A stretch of 59,212 nt of DNA from Hassallia byssoidea VB512170 (GCF_000817785.2 NZ_JTCM02000032.1:1-59212), one strand, 5' to 3'. Positions 19,279 through 28,130 are shown, counted from the first letter of the stretch. A program made the numbers and translations. Notes: generated from the sequence alone by a model not told the origin.

Positions 19279-20253
19279 ATGGATATCAAAAACGGCTTTG
19301 TAGAAACTGTTGGTAACACACCGCTGATTCGCTTAACCAGCTTTAGCGAAGAAACTGGCTGCGAAATTCTTGGTAAAGCAGAATTTCTCAATCCTGGAGG
19401 TTCCGTCAAAGACCGCGCCGCACTTTATATTATTGAAGATGCCGAAAAGAAAGGTTTACTCAAACCCGGTGGCACCGTCGTTGAAGGAACCGCTGGCAAT
19501 ACAGGTATCGGACTAGCACATATTTGCAACGCCAAAGGTTACAAATGTTTAATTATTATTCCCGATACTCAATCGCAAGAAAAGATGGACGCGATGAGGG
19601 CGCTGGGTGCTGAAGTTCGTCCCGTCCCCGCTGTACCATATAAAGACCCGAATAACTACGTTAGACTATCTGGCACAATTGCCGCAGAGATGGAAAACGC
19701 AATTTGGGCGAATCAGTTTGATAACTTAGCAAATCGTCGCGCTCACTATGAAACTACAGCGGCAGAAATTTGGGCGCAAACAGATGGTAAAGTAGATGGT
19801 TGGGTAGCTGCAACCGGCACAGGGGGCACATTTGCGGGTGTGGCGATGTACCTGAAAGAGAAAAATCCGGCGATTAAATGCGTAGTTGCCGACCCGATGG
19901 GTAGCGGACTTTACAGTTATATTAAAACAGGTGAAATCAAATTAGAGGGTAATTCGATTACCGAAGGTATTGGTAATAGTCGCATCACCGCAAATATGGA
20001 AGGGGCACCTACCGATGATGCGATTCAAATTGATGATAAAGAAGCTTTGCGAGTAGTTTACCAGCTATTAAGAAAAGATGGGCTATTAATGGGCGGTTCC
20101 ACAGGAATTAATGTTGGTGGTGCGATCGCACTAGCCAAACAAATGGGACCCGGACACACCATCGTCACTATTTTATGTGATAGCGGTTCCCGTTACCAAT
20201 CACGGATATTCAACCCTGAATGGCTGGCGTCAAAAGGACTGTCAGTAGATTAG
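19279..20253 (+). CDS. cysK: Cysteine synthase (O-acetylserine sulfhydrylase)
   Basis: A PLP enzyme making L-cysteine from O-acetylserine and sulfide. The N-terminal VGNTPLIRL motif is followed by NPGGSVKDRAA with the PLP lysine at residue 44. EGTAGNTGIGLA is the substrate loop and ATGTGGTFAGV the phosphate-binding loop. The C-terminal LCDSGSRYQSRIFNPEWL completes a typical 324-residue protein. The loop uses TAGNTG where bacterial CysK usually has TSGNTG, a variation common in cyanobacterial and plastid homologues; cystathionine synthase-like activity cannot be excluded. ATG 19279 is just before the conserved start. Confidence 0.9.
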   Translation: MDIKNGFVETVGNTPLIRLTSFSEETGCEILGKAEFLNPGGSVKDRAALYIIEDAEKKGLLKPGGTVVEGTAGNTGIGLAHICNAKGYKCLIIIPDTQSQEKMDAMRALGAEVRPVPAVPYKDPNNYVRLSGTIAAEMENAIWANQFDNLANRRAHYETTAAEIWAQTDGKVDGWVAATGTGGTFAGVAMYLKEKNPAIKCVVADPMGSGLYSYIKTGEIKLEGNSITEGIGNSRITANMEGAPTDDAIQIDDKEALRVVYQLLRKDGLLMGGSTGINVGGAIALAKQMGPGHTIVTILCDSGSRYQSRIFNPEWLASKGLSVD

Positions 20254-20457
20254 TTAGGAGTTGTAGAGACGCGACCGGTCGCGTCTGTACAAAAGACGCG
20301 GAGTTAGGAGGCGCGGAGTAAGTAGAGATGCGATGTTCCTCGCGTCTGTACGTGGTTAGTTGTCCTCCTTGTCCTCCTTGTCCTCCTTGTCCTCCTTGTC
20401 CTCCAAGGAGTCCCCACTCCCCCACTCCCCCCCTCATCCCCCTCCTCTTGTTAAAAA
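20254..20457. repeat. Repeat-filled intergenic region
   Basis: Two GTAGAGAYG palindromes (20263-20290 and 20322-20351) sit next to a run of 9-mers cttgtcctc at about 20360-20405, with CTCC-rich tracts after it. No gene is seen. The apparent short reading frames on both strands come from the 9-mer and encode only SLS, PPC or GGQ repeats. Confidence 0.7.
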
Positions 20458-20796
20458 ATGTCAAACAATCAAGCATCCTATTCCTCAACTACAGATCCAT
20501 CCGCTTCTTGTAGATGCGTGCGGGTATGTCAAAATCGCACTTGTAAAAAGCAAGGTGCGGCGAAGGTATTAGCGGCTTTTAAGGCTTCAGTAGTTCCTGG
20601 GGTGACGGTGACGGCTACCGGCTGTCTGGGACAATGCGGTAACGGTCCGATGGTGTTGGTGTTGCCCGATCGCGTCTGGTATAGTGGTGTCCGTCCTAAT
20701 GAAGTGCCTTTGGTAGTAGAACAGCATTTACTCGGCGGTCACGAAGTTGAAAAGATGCTGTACTCTCGGTTTCATTCTGAGTCCCAAGACGATTAA
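20458..20796 (+). CDS. Thioredoxin-like [2Fe-2S] ferredoxin family protein
   Basis: A 112-residue protein with the thioredoxin-like 2Fe-2S fold (NuoE C-terminal-like). The cysteine ligands appear as VCQNRTCKKQG and CLGQCGNGP, the usual spacing for this group (C-x4-C ... C-x3-C). An additional CRC lies just upstream. A small electron carrier is the likely role; partner unknown. The first 12 residues are poorly conserved-looking, so the real start could be internal, but no better methionine exists. Confidence 0.8.
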   Translation: MSNNQASYSSTTDPSASCRCVRVCQNRTCKKQGAAKVLAAFKASVVPGVTVTATGCLGQCGNGPMVLVLPDRVWYSGVRPNEVPLVVEQHLLGGHEVEKMLYSRFHSESQDD

Positions 20797-20841
20797 AAAT
20801 ATAAAGGACTGCACTCTTTTTTACTCTTTGCGAGGCATCCT

Positions 20842-21624
20842 ATGAATATTCAGCATCTGCGTGAATCTTTGAAAATAAAGTGGCTAAATTACTACTTTGA
20901 AAATCGTCCCTGGTTAGTCAAGATGCAAATTTGGGGCACGTATGATGGTGAACGGCGTCCAAGCAGCGGTTTTATGTTGGCGACTTTATCTGTTTTAGAA
21001 CCGCAACTCGATGAGATTTTTCCGTTTATTTTGGATCTAAATAATAATCCCGATCGCATTGTTGCCGCATTAGGTCTTAACTTCAATCCCGACCGACATT
21101 TAGATTTAATCAAATCGGAAAACCCAATAGTTACCACAGAGGTGATTAGCGATGCCTGTCGGCAAGCTACGCAACGCCAACATGAGGTTAGAGATGCTGT
21201 AAAAAATGACGTTGAAATTAGCATCAAACCTGCGCCGCTTGCTGTGACAACCCAAGTCAACAATGATGACAAACCTAAAGTTGAAAGCAAGGGAAAATCT
21301 AAGCCGTTGGGATTTACAACTAAAGTTGAAACCAAGGGCAAACCTGATAATAAACACAGCAAAACTTCACCCCCTAACCTTTCTCCTTTCAGAGGAGAAG
21401 GAAAAAAGAGCGTTGTTGCACTTGCGGGTGATGCGATTCGGATGAATCCAACAAACGAGCGATCGCGCTTGAGCAAATCCCTTGCTGTCGCTACAATTGA
21501 AACCCAAGACAAACGTGTAAAAATGCAACGCAAAGACGTTCCGGTTGAAGTTAAGTTATCACCTACCACTAACGCTAGTAGTCTACCTTCTTGGATAGAC
21601 GAGTTTTGTGAAGGTGCCAATTAG
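20842..21624 (+). CDS. Cyanobacterial protein of unknown function (DUF5331-like)
   Basis: A 260-residue protein. Residues 1-90 form a compact conserved-looking domain (LRESLKIKWLNYYFENRPWLV, then MQIWGTYDGERRPSSGFMLA) that I associate with DUF5331 of cyanobacteria. From about residue 100 it becomes Lys/Pro-rich and disordered. Residues about 175-188 (SPFRGEGKKS region) are encoded by a hairpin repeat at about 21365-21404 with CTCCTTTCAGAGGAG. The C-terminal end SLPSWIDEFCEGAN may be a short conserved peptide. Function unknown. It follows the 2Fe-2S gene by 45 bp and may share its transcript. Confidence 0.65.
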   Translation: MNIQHLRESLKIKWLNYYFENRPWLVKMQIWGTYDGERRPSSGFMLATLSVLEPQLDEIFPFILDLNNNPDRIVAALGLNFNPDRHLDLIKSENPIVTTEVISDACRQATQRQHEVRDAVKNDVEISIKPAPLAVTTQVNNDDKPKVESKGKSKPLGFTTKVETKGKPDNKHSKTSPPNLSPFRGEGKKSVVALAGDAIRMNPTNERSRLSKSLAVATIETQDKRVKMQRKDVPVEVKLSPTTNASSLPSWIDEFCEGAN

Positions 21625-21964
21625 TAGAAGTTAGCGAAAAGGGGGACAAGGAGGATGAGGTGAATTTTCTTTTTTGTCTCCTTGTCTCCCCAGAGCAAAC
21701 GCATCTAAATTTCTAGGACTTACGCAGTATCACTAATTTTATGGTTTTTTTGTCAAATAGTACATCTTTTTAGTCTACAAACTAAACAAACTAAAAGGGG
21801 GGTATAAGGAAATACGTGTAAAATTGCCGTAAGCGTAACCCATGCTGATCAATTCCACTACATAGATTCCTACGCGCTCACTTTTTCCTCAAAACCCAAT
21901 TACTGAAACAGCCTTCTTTCTTTGCTCTGGAGTAACTTCCAATTAGCGCTGCAAAGTTCATATT
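21625..21964. other. Intergenic region with inverted G-rich repeats
   Basis: No gene is seen. Positions about 21640-21690 pair GGGGGACAAGGAGGA with a downstream CTCCTTGTCTCCCC, a hairpin that could terminate the preceding gene. A GGACTTACGCA word, frequent in cyanobacterial intergenic DNA, occurs at about 21717. Confidence 0.5.
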
Positions 21965-22001
21965 AAGAAACACATTGCGTAGGGACAGAAATGTGTTTCT
22001 T
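21965..22001 (-). terminator. Stem-loop downstream of ygfZ
   Basis: AAGAAACACATT (21965-21976) and AATGTGTTTCTT (21990-22001) form a perfect 12-bp stem with a 13-nt loop, 12 bp beyond the ygfZ stop on the minus strand. The run of T after the stem is weak, so this is a probable rather than certain terminator. Confidence 0.6.
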
Positions 22002-22013
22002 GAAAGTTACACT

Positions 22014-23000
22014 CTACTCTGGATATTCGTGAGAAACGAACGGGATTTCTATTATTTCCCCTTCGGTTTCTCCAACTTTAACTTTCAAGCCGACACCACC
22101 TGCTTTAGTGCGGATGTAACCTAGCCCAAAGTAACCATCAGCGGTTTCGGTATAACTTGTCAATTTGCCGACTTTTTCATCCCCGACAGCGATCGCACTT
22201 TCAATTTCCGCCGGCGCGTTGAGGCGAATACCCCATAGGTGTTGTTTTACACCTTTGTAAGTATTTAAACGGGCGATGGTTTCTTGTCCGATATAACAAC
22301 CTTTGTTAAAAGAAATCGTATGCCATAAACCAGCTTCTAGAGGATTGTAATCATCAGTCAATTCATGTTCTGGGGCTGGACGACCTTGTAATATTCGCAA
22401 CACATCAAAAGCGCGATCGCTCATTTCTTGCGCTCCAGCTTCGACAATTTTCTCCCACACCGTCGCCTTAAGAGAAGCTGGTAAAATCAGAGTATATCCC
22501 GGCAAAGCCAAACCACTACCCACAGCAACCCGCACCCCACCATCAAATAGTTGATGAGTGCCGTAAGGTTGACCGATAATAGCTTCAGCACCCAATTTTT
22601 CTAGAATCGTGTCGCTTTCGGAACCGATGAGATTGAAGGTTGCAGTTTCATTTGTCACATCAGCTAATTGCACCTTATCAGCGAAAAAGATGTATTTATC
22701 CAGCCATTGCATGAGAAATTCTCGGCGATTCGGCGAAACTAGTAACAGCACTGCATCTTCTAAAATATAAGCTGTTGCTAGGTCAATAGTCCGAGCCGTG
22801 GATGTCACCATTACAGTATCACAGCCTTGTCCTGGTTTGAGACTTTGAAAATCGTTAGTAGTTTGATTGTGTAAAAAGCGGATGCGGTCATCGTCAGAAA
22901 CACGGATGATACCGCAAAAAGAGCGATCGCATACAGCAACAGAATCTTGCGCTGCTTGGATAGCTGCTGCGTCGTTGGTGTCAATTGCAGATTTGGACAT
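22014..23000 (-). CDS. ygfZ: Folate-binding protein YgfZ
   Basis: A GcvT-like tetrahydrofolate-binding protein that supports iron-sulfur cluster enzymes. The diagnostic YgfZ motif KGCYIGQE is present (FNKGCYIGQETIARL), preceded by RILQGRPAPEHELTDDYNPLEAGLW, which is typical. The reading frame extends upstream to 23051, but those 17 codons (KIQNLKSKI) are the translation of a TTTTGGATTTTAGA heptamer repeat. ATG 23000 (MSKSAIDTND) is the likelier start. About 328 residues, as expected. Confidence 0.9.
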   Translation of the reverse strand: MSKSAIDTNDAAAIQAAQDSVAVCDRSFCGIIRVSDDDRIRFLHNQTTNDFQSLKPGQGCDTVMVTSTARTIDLATAYILEDAVLLLVSPNRREFLMQWLDKYIFFADKVQLADVTNETATFNLIGSESDTILEKLGAEAIIGQPYGTHQLFDGGVRVAVGSGLALPGYTLILPASLKATVWEKIVEAGAQEMSDRAFDVLRILQGRPAPEHELTDDYNPLEAGLWHTISFNKGCYIGQETIARLNTYKGVKQHLWGIRLNAPAEIESAIAVGDEKVGKLTSYTETADGYFGLGYIRTKAGGVGLKVKVGETEGEIIEIPFVSHEYPE

Positions 23001-23130
23001 GGTGATATCAATTTTGGATTTTAGATTTTGGATTTTAGATTGTAAAACCAAGTTTAAATCAACTTACAGCATGAAAATATTATCAAGTAAGGGTTTGCTT
23101 TCGAGCGATCGCTTTAAGCAACTGCTAAAA

Positions 23131-23397
23131 TTACGGAAAGTACCTGTAAACATCTTTTCTGTGCAAGACTCTAACAAAAATCACTACACTTTCAGATACT
23201 GTAATACCAATTCTGTAGTCTCCAACCCTAATCCGATAATAGTCACCATCAGCTTTAAGTTTTTTTATACTACTCACATTACCTAAATTTTCAGCGTTTT
23301 CTACTTCTTCAATTACTGCCTTAATTCTTTGAAGTAATGTTTCGTCTAGAATATTGCCTAAATCTTTCTCAAAGCTTTTTCTGAACTCTACGTTCAT
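23131..23397 (-). CDS. RelE/ParE family toxin
   Basis: An 88-residue toxin of the RelE/ParE superfamily. FRKSFEKDLGNI opens the fold, LKADGDYYRIRVGDYRIGIT is the conserved core strand pair with the Arg residues, and VLHRKDVYRYFP the typical C-terminal R-x-x-x-Y-R-x-F pattern. The start ATG overlaps the antitoxin stop (ATGA at 23394-23397), so the two are coupled. Likely an mRNA interferase or gyrase poison; sequence alone does not decide. Confidence 0.88.
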   Translation of the reverse strand: MNVEFRKSFEKDLGNILDETLLQRIKAVIEEVENAENLGNVSSIKKLKADGDYYRIRVGDYRIGITVSESVVIFVRVLHRKDVYRYFP

Positions 23398-23603
23398 TTT
23401 TCCTTTTCCAAAATTTTGAAGATAGCTTCTCGACTGACAAGCTCAGTTTTTTCACCTTCCTTGATAGCTTTAGAAAAAGCTATATCTTCTATTATTTCTG
23501 CAAATAAATCAGAAAATACCTCTTTTTGCTCTTGAAGTACCTCAACAATTGCGGCTTTCAGCAGTTCTTTAAGTTTAATTTCATCAAGATTAATTTCAGT
23601 CAT
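23394..23603 (-). CDS. Antitoxin partner of the RelE/ParE toxin
   Basis: A 69-residue acidic helical protein (MTEINLDEIKLKELLKAAIV at the N-terminus, then EVFSDLFAEIIEDIAFSKAI). This type of small Glu/Lys-rich protein is commonly found before RelE-type toxins in cyanobacteria. No DNA-binding fold is obvious. It is first in a two-gene unit with a 4-bp overlap to the toxin and is divergent from the dynamin-like gene at 23779. Confidence 0.75.
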   Translation of the reverse strand: MTEINLDEIKLKELLKAAIVEVLQEQKEVFSDLFAEIIEDIAFSKAIKEGEKTELVSREAIFKILEKEK

Positions 23604-23778
23604 ATATACTCTATAGGCTCAGTTTTGCTTGATACTATAGTAATCCTAAATCATTTTGGGGGGAAAATTATGCGCGATCGCCTTTAACATCCAAGTGTAA
23701 TCACTGATGCTAATCTTTTCTATCTTCATTTAAGCTGTACGTGTTTTAACTACTCTTTTTCTCTAACTTTACATAATT

Positions 23779-25719
23779 ATGTCCTCTGAAAAGTTTCAGG
23801 CAGCACACGACAGCATCTATAATACTGGCACAAAACTATTAAAGTACCTTGAAGCAATTCGCCAAGGTCGTCTCAGCGAGGGAGACGATACCAAAAGTTT
23901 ACAGAGTATTGAGGATGACATCAACAAAGCCTTAAGCGCGTTAAAAGAGCAGAAATATCAGGTAGCAGTTATTGCAGCGATGAAAGCTGGTAAAAGTACC
24001 TTTTTAAATGCAGTAATTGGTGCAGATGTTCTCGCAAGTGAATCAGCAGCGTGTACAATTTGCCGTACAGATGTGCGACATATTCCAGATGGACAAGTAC
24101 CCAGACTTTTGGAATACCGAGAGGGACAAAGACGAGGTTTTGTAATTGCTGAGGGTGACGCTGGAGAGATTCAACAAAAATTTTTGGTGCGTACCCGTGA
24201 GATTAGAGAAAAAGGCAATCCTGACAATACGACACGCTTTGAGATAGAACATCCTATCGAAGCGATTAGCGCACTTTCATCTTTATCTGGCTTTACTCTG
24301 GTTGACACTCCTGGTCCGAATGAGTGGGAGTCTGCCAAGTTCAACACGGTAGCACTGAAGCAAACTGCACTTGAAGCGCTGCGAACTTGCAATGCGATTT
24401 TGTTCGTTTTAAATTACGCTTCCTACAAAGACAATGCTGTTTCAGATTTGTTTAAGGATGTTCTAGAGAATCGCAAGGAAATTTTAGAGGAGAATACAGG
24501 TAAAATTTACTTCATCCTTAACAAAGTCGATCAGAAGACAGAACAAGACCGAGATATTGCTGATGTAATAGAGGATTTAAAACGCGAGTTAACTAACTTT
24601 GGCTTTTCAAATCCAATTGTTTATCCTGCAAGTTCTAGACAAGGACTTTTAGCAAAACTTATTCAACAAGGAAAGGTAACAGAAAACCAGCTAAAGGACT
24701 TCAAAAAGTTTTTCAGTGCTAGGTATGCGACTGAAGATGAAGAAGGCAATCAGATTATACCAGCGCCTCGTAAAATTGCATCACAAGCCTTAAAAGATAG
24801 TGGTATCATCACTATTGAACAAACAGTTATTCAAACCATAACTCAAAACTCCGGATGGAATCTTTTGAGTGATGTTGTGGCAAAACTTGATAAGGCTGGT
24901 AAGGGAATTGAGGATACTTTAAACACACAGATAAGCGGTTGGCAGATGGGAATTGAAGCTCTAAAACAAAAGGTAGAAGAGTATAGGAAACGCTCTGATT
25001 CTGCCAAAAATAAAGTAGAAGCTGTAAAAAAGTCTGTCGATGAACAAAAACAAATATTAACCAATCGTTTTAGCCAAGGCATAAGCATATTTGCTGAAGG
25101 TGCTAAAAGGCAGATACAAGAGGAAATTGATCTAATTGCAAAGTCTACGTCTGCCGATAACCCGAAATCTAACATTCAGGAAATAACTGAACTGCATCCA
25201 CAGCCATATATTCCCAGCAATGATGTAAGCGTGGATTTGACTGTACCTAATGCTATTCCTATCTTGGGTGGTTTTTCATTCTCCTTCAAAGTACAGCGTC
25301 CTTTAGTAGAAGCATTGAGGAAAATTACTCCAGCACCGTTTGATAGCCATCGCTCTGCTCAGTCTAAGATTACTGAACCATATAAAATTAGGGTAGACAC
25401 TGAAAAAAAGGCTCAAGATATTGGACGTACTATCAATGATTTTTGTAGCCCCCATATTCAAAGTTGGTGGATAGATACGCAAGATCAGCTTGTCTGGGAA
25501 GGAACCTTAATCAGAGAACAGTTAGTTCAGAAAATTCAAGCAGATATCCAACAAATATCTAATGAACTTTCTAACTATGTTGGAGAATCTTTACAGGTTA
25601 AGCTAAATATAAATACTATTCAATTTCCGCGCTTTCAATTTGAAGGAATAGATGCACGAGTTAAACAACAGGTAGAGGTATTTACTAGGACTAAAACGGA
25701 AACCAGATACCGCTCATAA
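23779..25719 (+). CDS. Third dynamin-like GTPase, prematurely stopped
   Basis: A 646-residue product, the front part of a larger dynamin-like GTPase. P-loop AAMKAGKST at 66-74, switch DTPGPNE starting at residue 176, and a canonical G4 NKVD at 248-251. A long coiled coil follows (about 385-460, KQKVEEYRKRSDSAKNKVEA), then a segment FSFSFKVQRPLVEALRKI. No strong transmembrane paddle is seen. A TAA at 25717-25719 ends translation, but the same frame continues open to 26151, so the intact gene encoded about 790 residues. GTPase motifs are complete, so a truncated product could still bind GTP. It is divergent from the RelE pair. Confidence 0.85.
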   Translation: MSSEKFQAAHDSIYNTGTKLLKYLEAIRQGRLSEGDDTKSLQSIEDDINKALSALKEQKYQVAVIAAMKAGKSTFLNAVIGADVLASESAACTICRTDVRHIPDGQVPRLLEYREGQRRGFVIAEGDAGEIQQKFLVRTREIREKGNPDNTTRFEIEHPIEAISALSSLSGFTLVDTPGPNEWESAKFNTVALKQTALEALRTCNAILFVLNYASYKDNAVSDLFKDVLENRKEILEENTGKIYFILNKVDQKTEQDRDIADVIEDLKRELTNFGFSNPIVYPASSRQGLLAKLIQQGKVTENQLKDFKKFFSARYATEDEEGNQIIPAPRKIASQALKDSGIITIEQTVIQTITQNSGWNLLSDVVAKLDKAGKGIEDTLNTQISGWQMGIEALKQKVEEYRKRSDSAKNKVEAVKKSVDEQKQILTNRFSQGISIFAEGAKRQIQEEIDLIAKSTSADNPKSNIQEITELHPQPYIPSNDVSVDLTVPNAIPILGGFSFSFKVQRPLVEALRKITPAPFDSHRSAQSKITEPYKIRVDTEKKAQDIGRTINDFCSPHIQSWWIDTQDQLVWEGTLIREQLVQKIQADIQQISNELSNYVGESLQVKLNINTIQFPRFQFEGIDARVKQQVEVFTRTKTETRYRS

Positions 25720-26151
25720 ACTACAACAGAAAAATCAAATAGTCTGTGTAAGAGCGATAAAACTGAGACAAAGCAAATTCCATACCACGCTTCAGTGCAA
25801 GTTGAAGATAAGCGTCGATTCTACGAAGTTGACTTACGCGAAACAGCAAAGCTAATCAAGCAGAAGATAGATAATCAGGTGTCAGGAACCCAAGTGCTTC
25901 TACAGCGAGTAATTGAAAAACAGGTTGCGGAAGACTTTAGAAATGCAGAACAGCAAATCAACGACTATATTAAAAGGTTTCAAGATGAGTTTGACCGCTT
26001 GCTGAAAGAACGGGAGACAAAGGAAGCTGAAGGCGATCGCATTCGTGAAAAGCTTGAGATCCAAAAAGCCCAATTAAATCAATACTTACATGAATTGACC
26101 ACAATTCAAGCATCCTTGTATAGTTGGAAGCCAATGCAAACAATCAAATGA
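25720..26151 (+). pseudogene. Detached C-terminal part of the third dynamin-like GTPase
   Basis: This stretch is in the same frame as the gene at 23779, separated from it only by one TAA. It encodes a charged helical region (DLRETAKLIKQKIDNQVSGT and KRFQDEFDRLLKERETKEAE) ending in LYSWKPMQTIK. A GTG at 25795 could start a separate 118-residue peptide, but there is no convincing ribosome site. Interpretation as a nonsense-split gene is favoured; a sequencing error is the alternative. Confidence 0.75.
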
Positions 26152-26159
26152 AGCCCTGA

Positions 26160-26371
26160 CGACTGGAAGTCGCGGCTATACAAACAAAGTCCGCCTACGC
26201 GGACTAATCTGAAAATAGGGTTTCAAGTTTCCTCTCTCCAGAGTAATAAAATAGCGCTAATCTAGACTAGCTAAAAACGCTTTTTCTTAGCCCACGAAGG
26301 TGGGCTTCGTTCGTGTAGCCCCAGAATTCCATTCTGAGGGCTATATTATTGATTAAGACTATATAAATGTA
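26160..26371. repeat. Repeat cluster upstream of the methyltransferase
   Basis: Includes GTCCGC...GCGGAC (about 26187-26202) and, at 26287-26342, the repeat CTTAGCCCACGAAGGTGGGC with GAATTCCATTCTGAGGGC. A diverged copy of the latter is on the far side of the methyltransferase at 27390-27446. No gene. Confidence 0.65.
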
Positions 26372-27346
26372 ATGGTGAAAGAAAATTATAAATTAGAATC
26401 GCATTCATCCTTAAAAGTCATAGACTTATTTGCCGGATGTGGCGGTTTATCTCTAGGATTTAAAAATGCAGGTTTTCAAATAGCCGCAGCCTTTGATAAC
26501 TGGGAAACCGCCATCAAAGTTTATCAAAAAAACTTTCATCACGATGTCATATTATGTGATATTGCCGCTTTAGATAATTTGGAACTTCTCAAAAATATTA
26601 ATCCAGATATAATTATTGGCGGTCCACCTTGTCAAGATTTTTCTAGCGCTGGCAAACGTGATGAAAACTTAGGAAGAGGTGATTTAACTATTGTGTTTGC
26701 GGAAATCGTCGCTAGTGTCAAACCTAAATGGTTTGTCATGGAAAATGTAGATAGATTAGCCAAAAGTGCCAAATATAAAATAGCTAGAGATATTTTTAAA
26801 CAAGCTGGATACGGACTCACTGAAAAAATATTAGATGCGAGTTTATGTGGTGTACCGCAAAAGCGTAAAAGATTTTTTTGTCTAGGTGAATTTAACGGTG
26901 AAGATAAAGCTTTAGAATCTTATTTACAAGCTAAATTAGCAGCGCAACCAAAAACAATTAGAGAATACTTGGGCGATTTAGGCATTGAGTATTATTATCG
27001 ACATCCGAGAAGCTATAAAAGAAGAGCAATATTTAGTATTGACGAACCAAGTCCGACAATTAGAGGTGTTAATAGACCGATTCCTAAAAATTATAAAATC
27101 CATCCTGGTGATGCTGCACCCGTTACGCCGCAATTACGACCTTTAACTACTATTGAACGCAGCTATATACAAACATTTCCACCTAATTTTATTTTTGAAA
27201 GTTCCAAAACTGACTTAGAACAAATGATAGGTAATGCAGTTCCCGTCAAATTAGCTGAGTATGTTGCTAAATGCCTTTATGAGTATATGCAGCAAAATAA
27301 TGTCCTGGTTCGTAGTGAGCGGTTTACCGCTCAAATTAAGGGCTGA
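26372..27346 (+). CDS. DNA cytosine-C5 methyltransferase
   Basis: A 324-residue m5C methyltransferase. Motif I DLFAGCGGLSLGF binds SAM. Motif IV GGPPCQDFS carries the catalytic Cys87, motif VI is MENV (Glu124), motif VIII is PQKRKRFF and motif X is MIGNAVPVKLAEYV. The target-recognition region (about residues 195-265) is short and includes PRSYKRRAIFSIDEPSPTIR. The specificity cannot be read. No restriction endonuclease lies beside it, so it looks like an orphan or solitary regulator. Codons after about residue 312 (VRSERFTAQIKG and stop) come from a dispersed hairpin repeat at 27311-27358. Confidence 0.93.
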   Translation: MVKENYKLESHSSLKVIDLFAGCGGLSLGFKNAGFQIAAAFDNWETAIKVYQKNFHHDVILCDIAALDNLELLKNINPDIIIGGPPCQDFSSAGKRDENLGRGDLTIVFAEIVASVKPKWFVMENVDRLAKSAKYKIARDIFKQAGYGLTEKILDASLCGVPQKRKRFFCLGEFNGEDKALESYLQAKLAAQPKTIREYLGDLGIEYYYRHPRSYKRRAIFSIDEPSPTIRGVNRPIPKNYKIHPGDAAPVTPQLRPLTTIERSYIQTFPPNFIFESSKTDLEQMIGNAVPVKLAEYVAKCLYEYMQQNNVLVRSERFTAQIKG

Positions 27347-27358
27347 AGCCCTTACTAC
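27311..27358. repeat. Dispersed double-hairpin repeat forming the methyltransferase 3' end
   Basis: CGTAGTGAGCGGTTTACCGC then AAGGGCTGAAGCCCTTACTAC, the same family as 6477-6535 and 53089-53137. The methyltransferase TGA stop (27344-27346) lies inside the second hairpin. Confidence 0.75.
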
Positions 27359-27389
27359 CTAAGACACAAAGCGATCGCCTCCCCTTCTC

Positions 27390-27446
27390 TCTTAGCCCAC
27401 GCAGGTAAGCTTTGTTCGTCAGCCAGCAAATTCTATTCTGCGGGCA
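27390..27446. repeat. CTTAGCCCACG repeat, downstream copy
   Basis: A diverged direct copy of 26287-26342 (CTTAGCCCACGCAGGTAAGC, then ATTCTATTCTGCGGGC). The two copies bracket the methyltransferase gene. Tandem CCCCACT heptamers follow at about 27453-27487. Confidence 0.65.
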
Positions 27447-27484
27447 TCTTATTCCCCTACTCCCCACTCCCCACTCCCCACTCC

Positions 27485-27970
27485 CTACTCTGGTAAACTT
27501 GCAAACACTTGCCCAACTAACTCCTTTGTCTTCGCTTCCAAACGCAGCCAATCTACATCACCGGTTTCATCAATCAAATCAGTATCGATTTTTACCGCTT
27601 CATCACCTGTACTGTAGTCAATAAAACACACTTTGTAACACAGTTCCCACAAATCAACTGTCACTTGTCGATCTTGACGCTGCAAACATAGATGATATCC
27701 TGGATGGGGCGTTGGTAAATTGGCAAGAGACTGTCTGATTAAATCGCTTTGTTCCGGTGTTGCCCCTTCCATTTCTTGCAACAGCTGGGTAACGATCGCT
27801 TTAGTTTCATCACTTGTGTCAGCAGCCCAAACTAATACATCTTGGTAAGTTCCCTTCCAAGCAGATTCATCCAGTTGCTTGCGAATGTTATCAACGACGC
27901 GAATGAAAGCAGGTTGCATCAGCAGTTCAGCCTGCTGCCAGGTGACTGAATTGGTTATTTTCGGTGGCAT
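27485..27970 (-). CDS. Conserved protein of unknown function
   Basis: A 161-residue soluble protein, start MPPKITNSVTWQQAELLMQP. The sequence is acidic and mixed alpha/beta, with no signal or membrane segment. Features include YHLCLQRQDRQVTVDLWELCYKVCF and a C-terminal DWLRLEAKTKELVGQVFASLPE. I do not recognise the family beyond a general impression of a cyanobacterial conserved protein. It is convergent with the methyltransferase, with repeats between them. Confidence 0.65.
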   Translation of the reverse strand: MPPKITNSVTWQQAELLMQPAFIRVVDNIRKQLDESAWKGTYQDVLVWAADTSDETKAIVTQLLQEMEGATPEQSDLIRQSLANLPTPHPGYHLCLQRQDRQVTVDLWELCYKVCFIDYSTGDEAVKIDTDLIDETGDVDWLRLEAKTKELVGQVFASLPE

Positions 27971-28130
27971 GGTAAATTCAAAGCAAGATTGAAATAAAAA
28001 TTAACAACGTTTTTGTGAAAAAATTGTGTTTTCCGCCTAAATCTTTTCTCAAGATAGCGGATTTCATCAAAGAAAACTTGGAGATATTTATTACCATCCG
28101 GAAAATGGGTGTTCAAACTGGGGAGGGAAT

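Noticed and set aside
20892-21620. A 242-residue minus-strand frame opposite the DUF5331-like gene
   Set aside because: Serine/leucine-rich shadow sequence with no motif; the plus-strand frame has a conserved-looking N-terminal domain and a sensible ribosome site context.
23779-26151. Programmed readthrough or frameshift in the third dynamin
   Set aside because: No frameshift site or downstream structure is evident around the TAA; nonsense mutation is simpler.
26372-27970. A complete restriction-modification system
   Set aside because: The protein downstream of the methyltransferase has no nuclease motif and is on the opposite strand.
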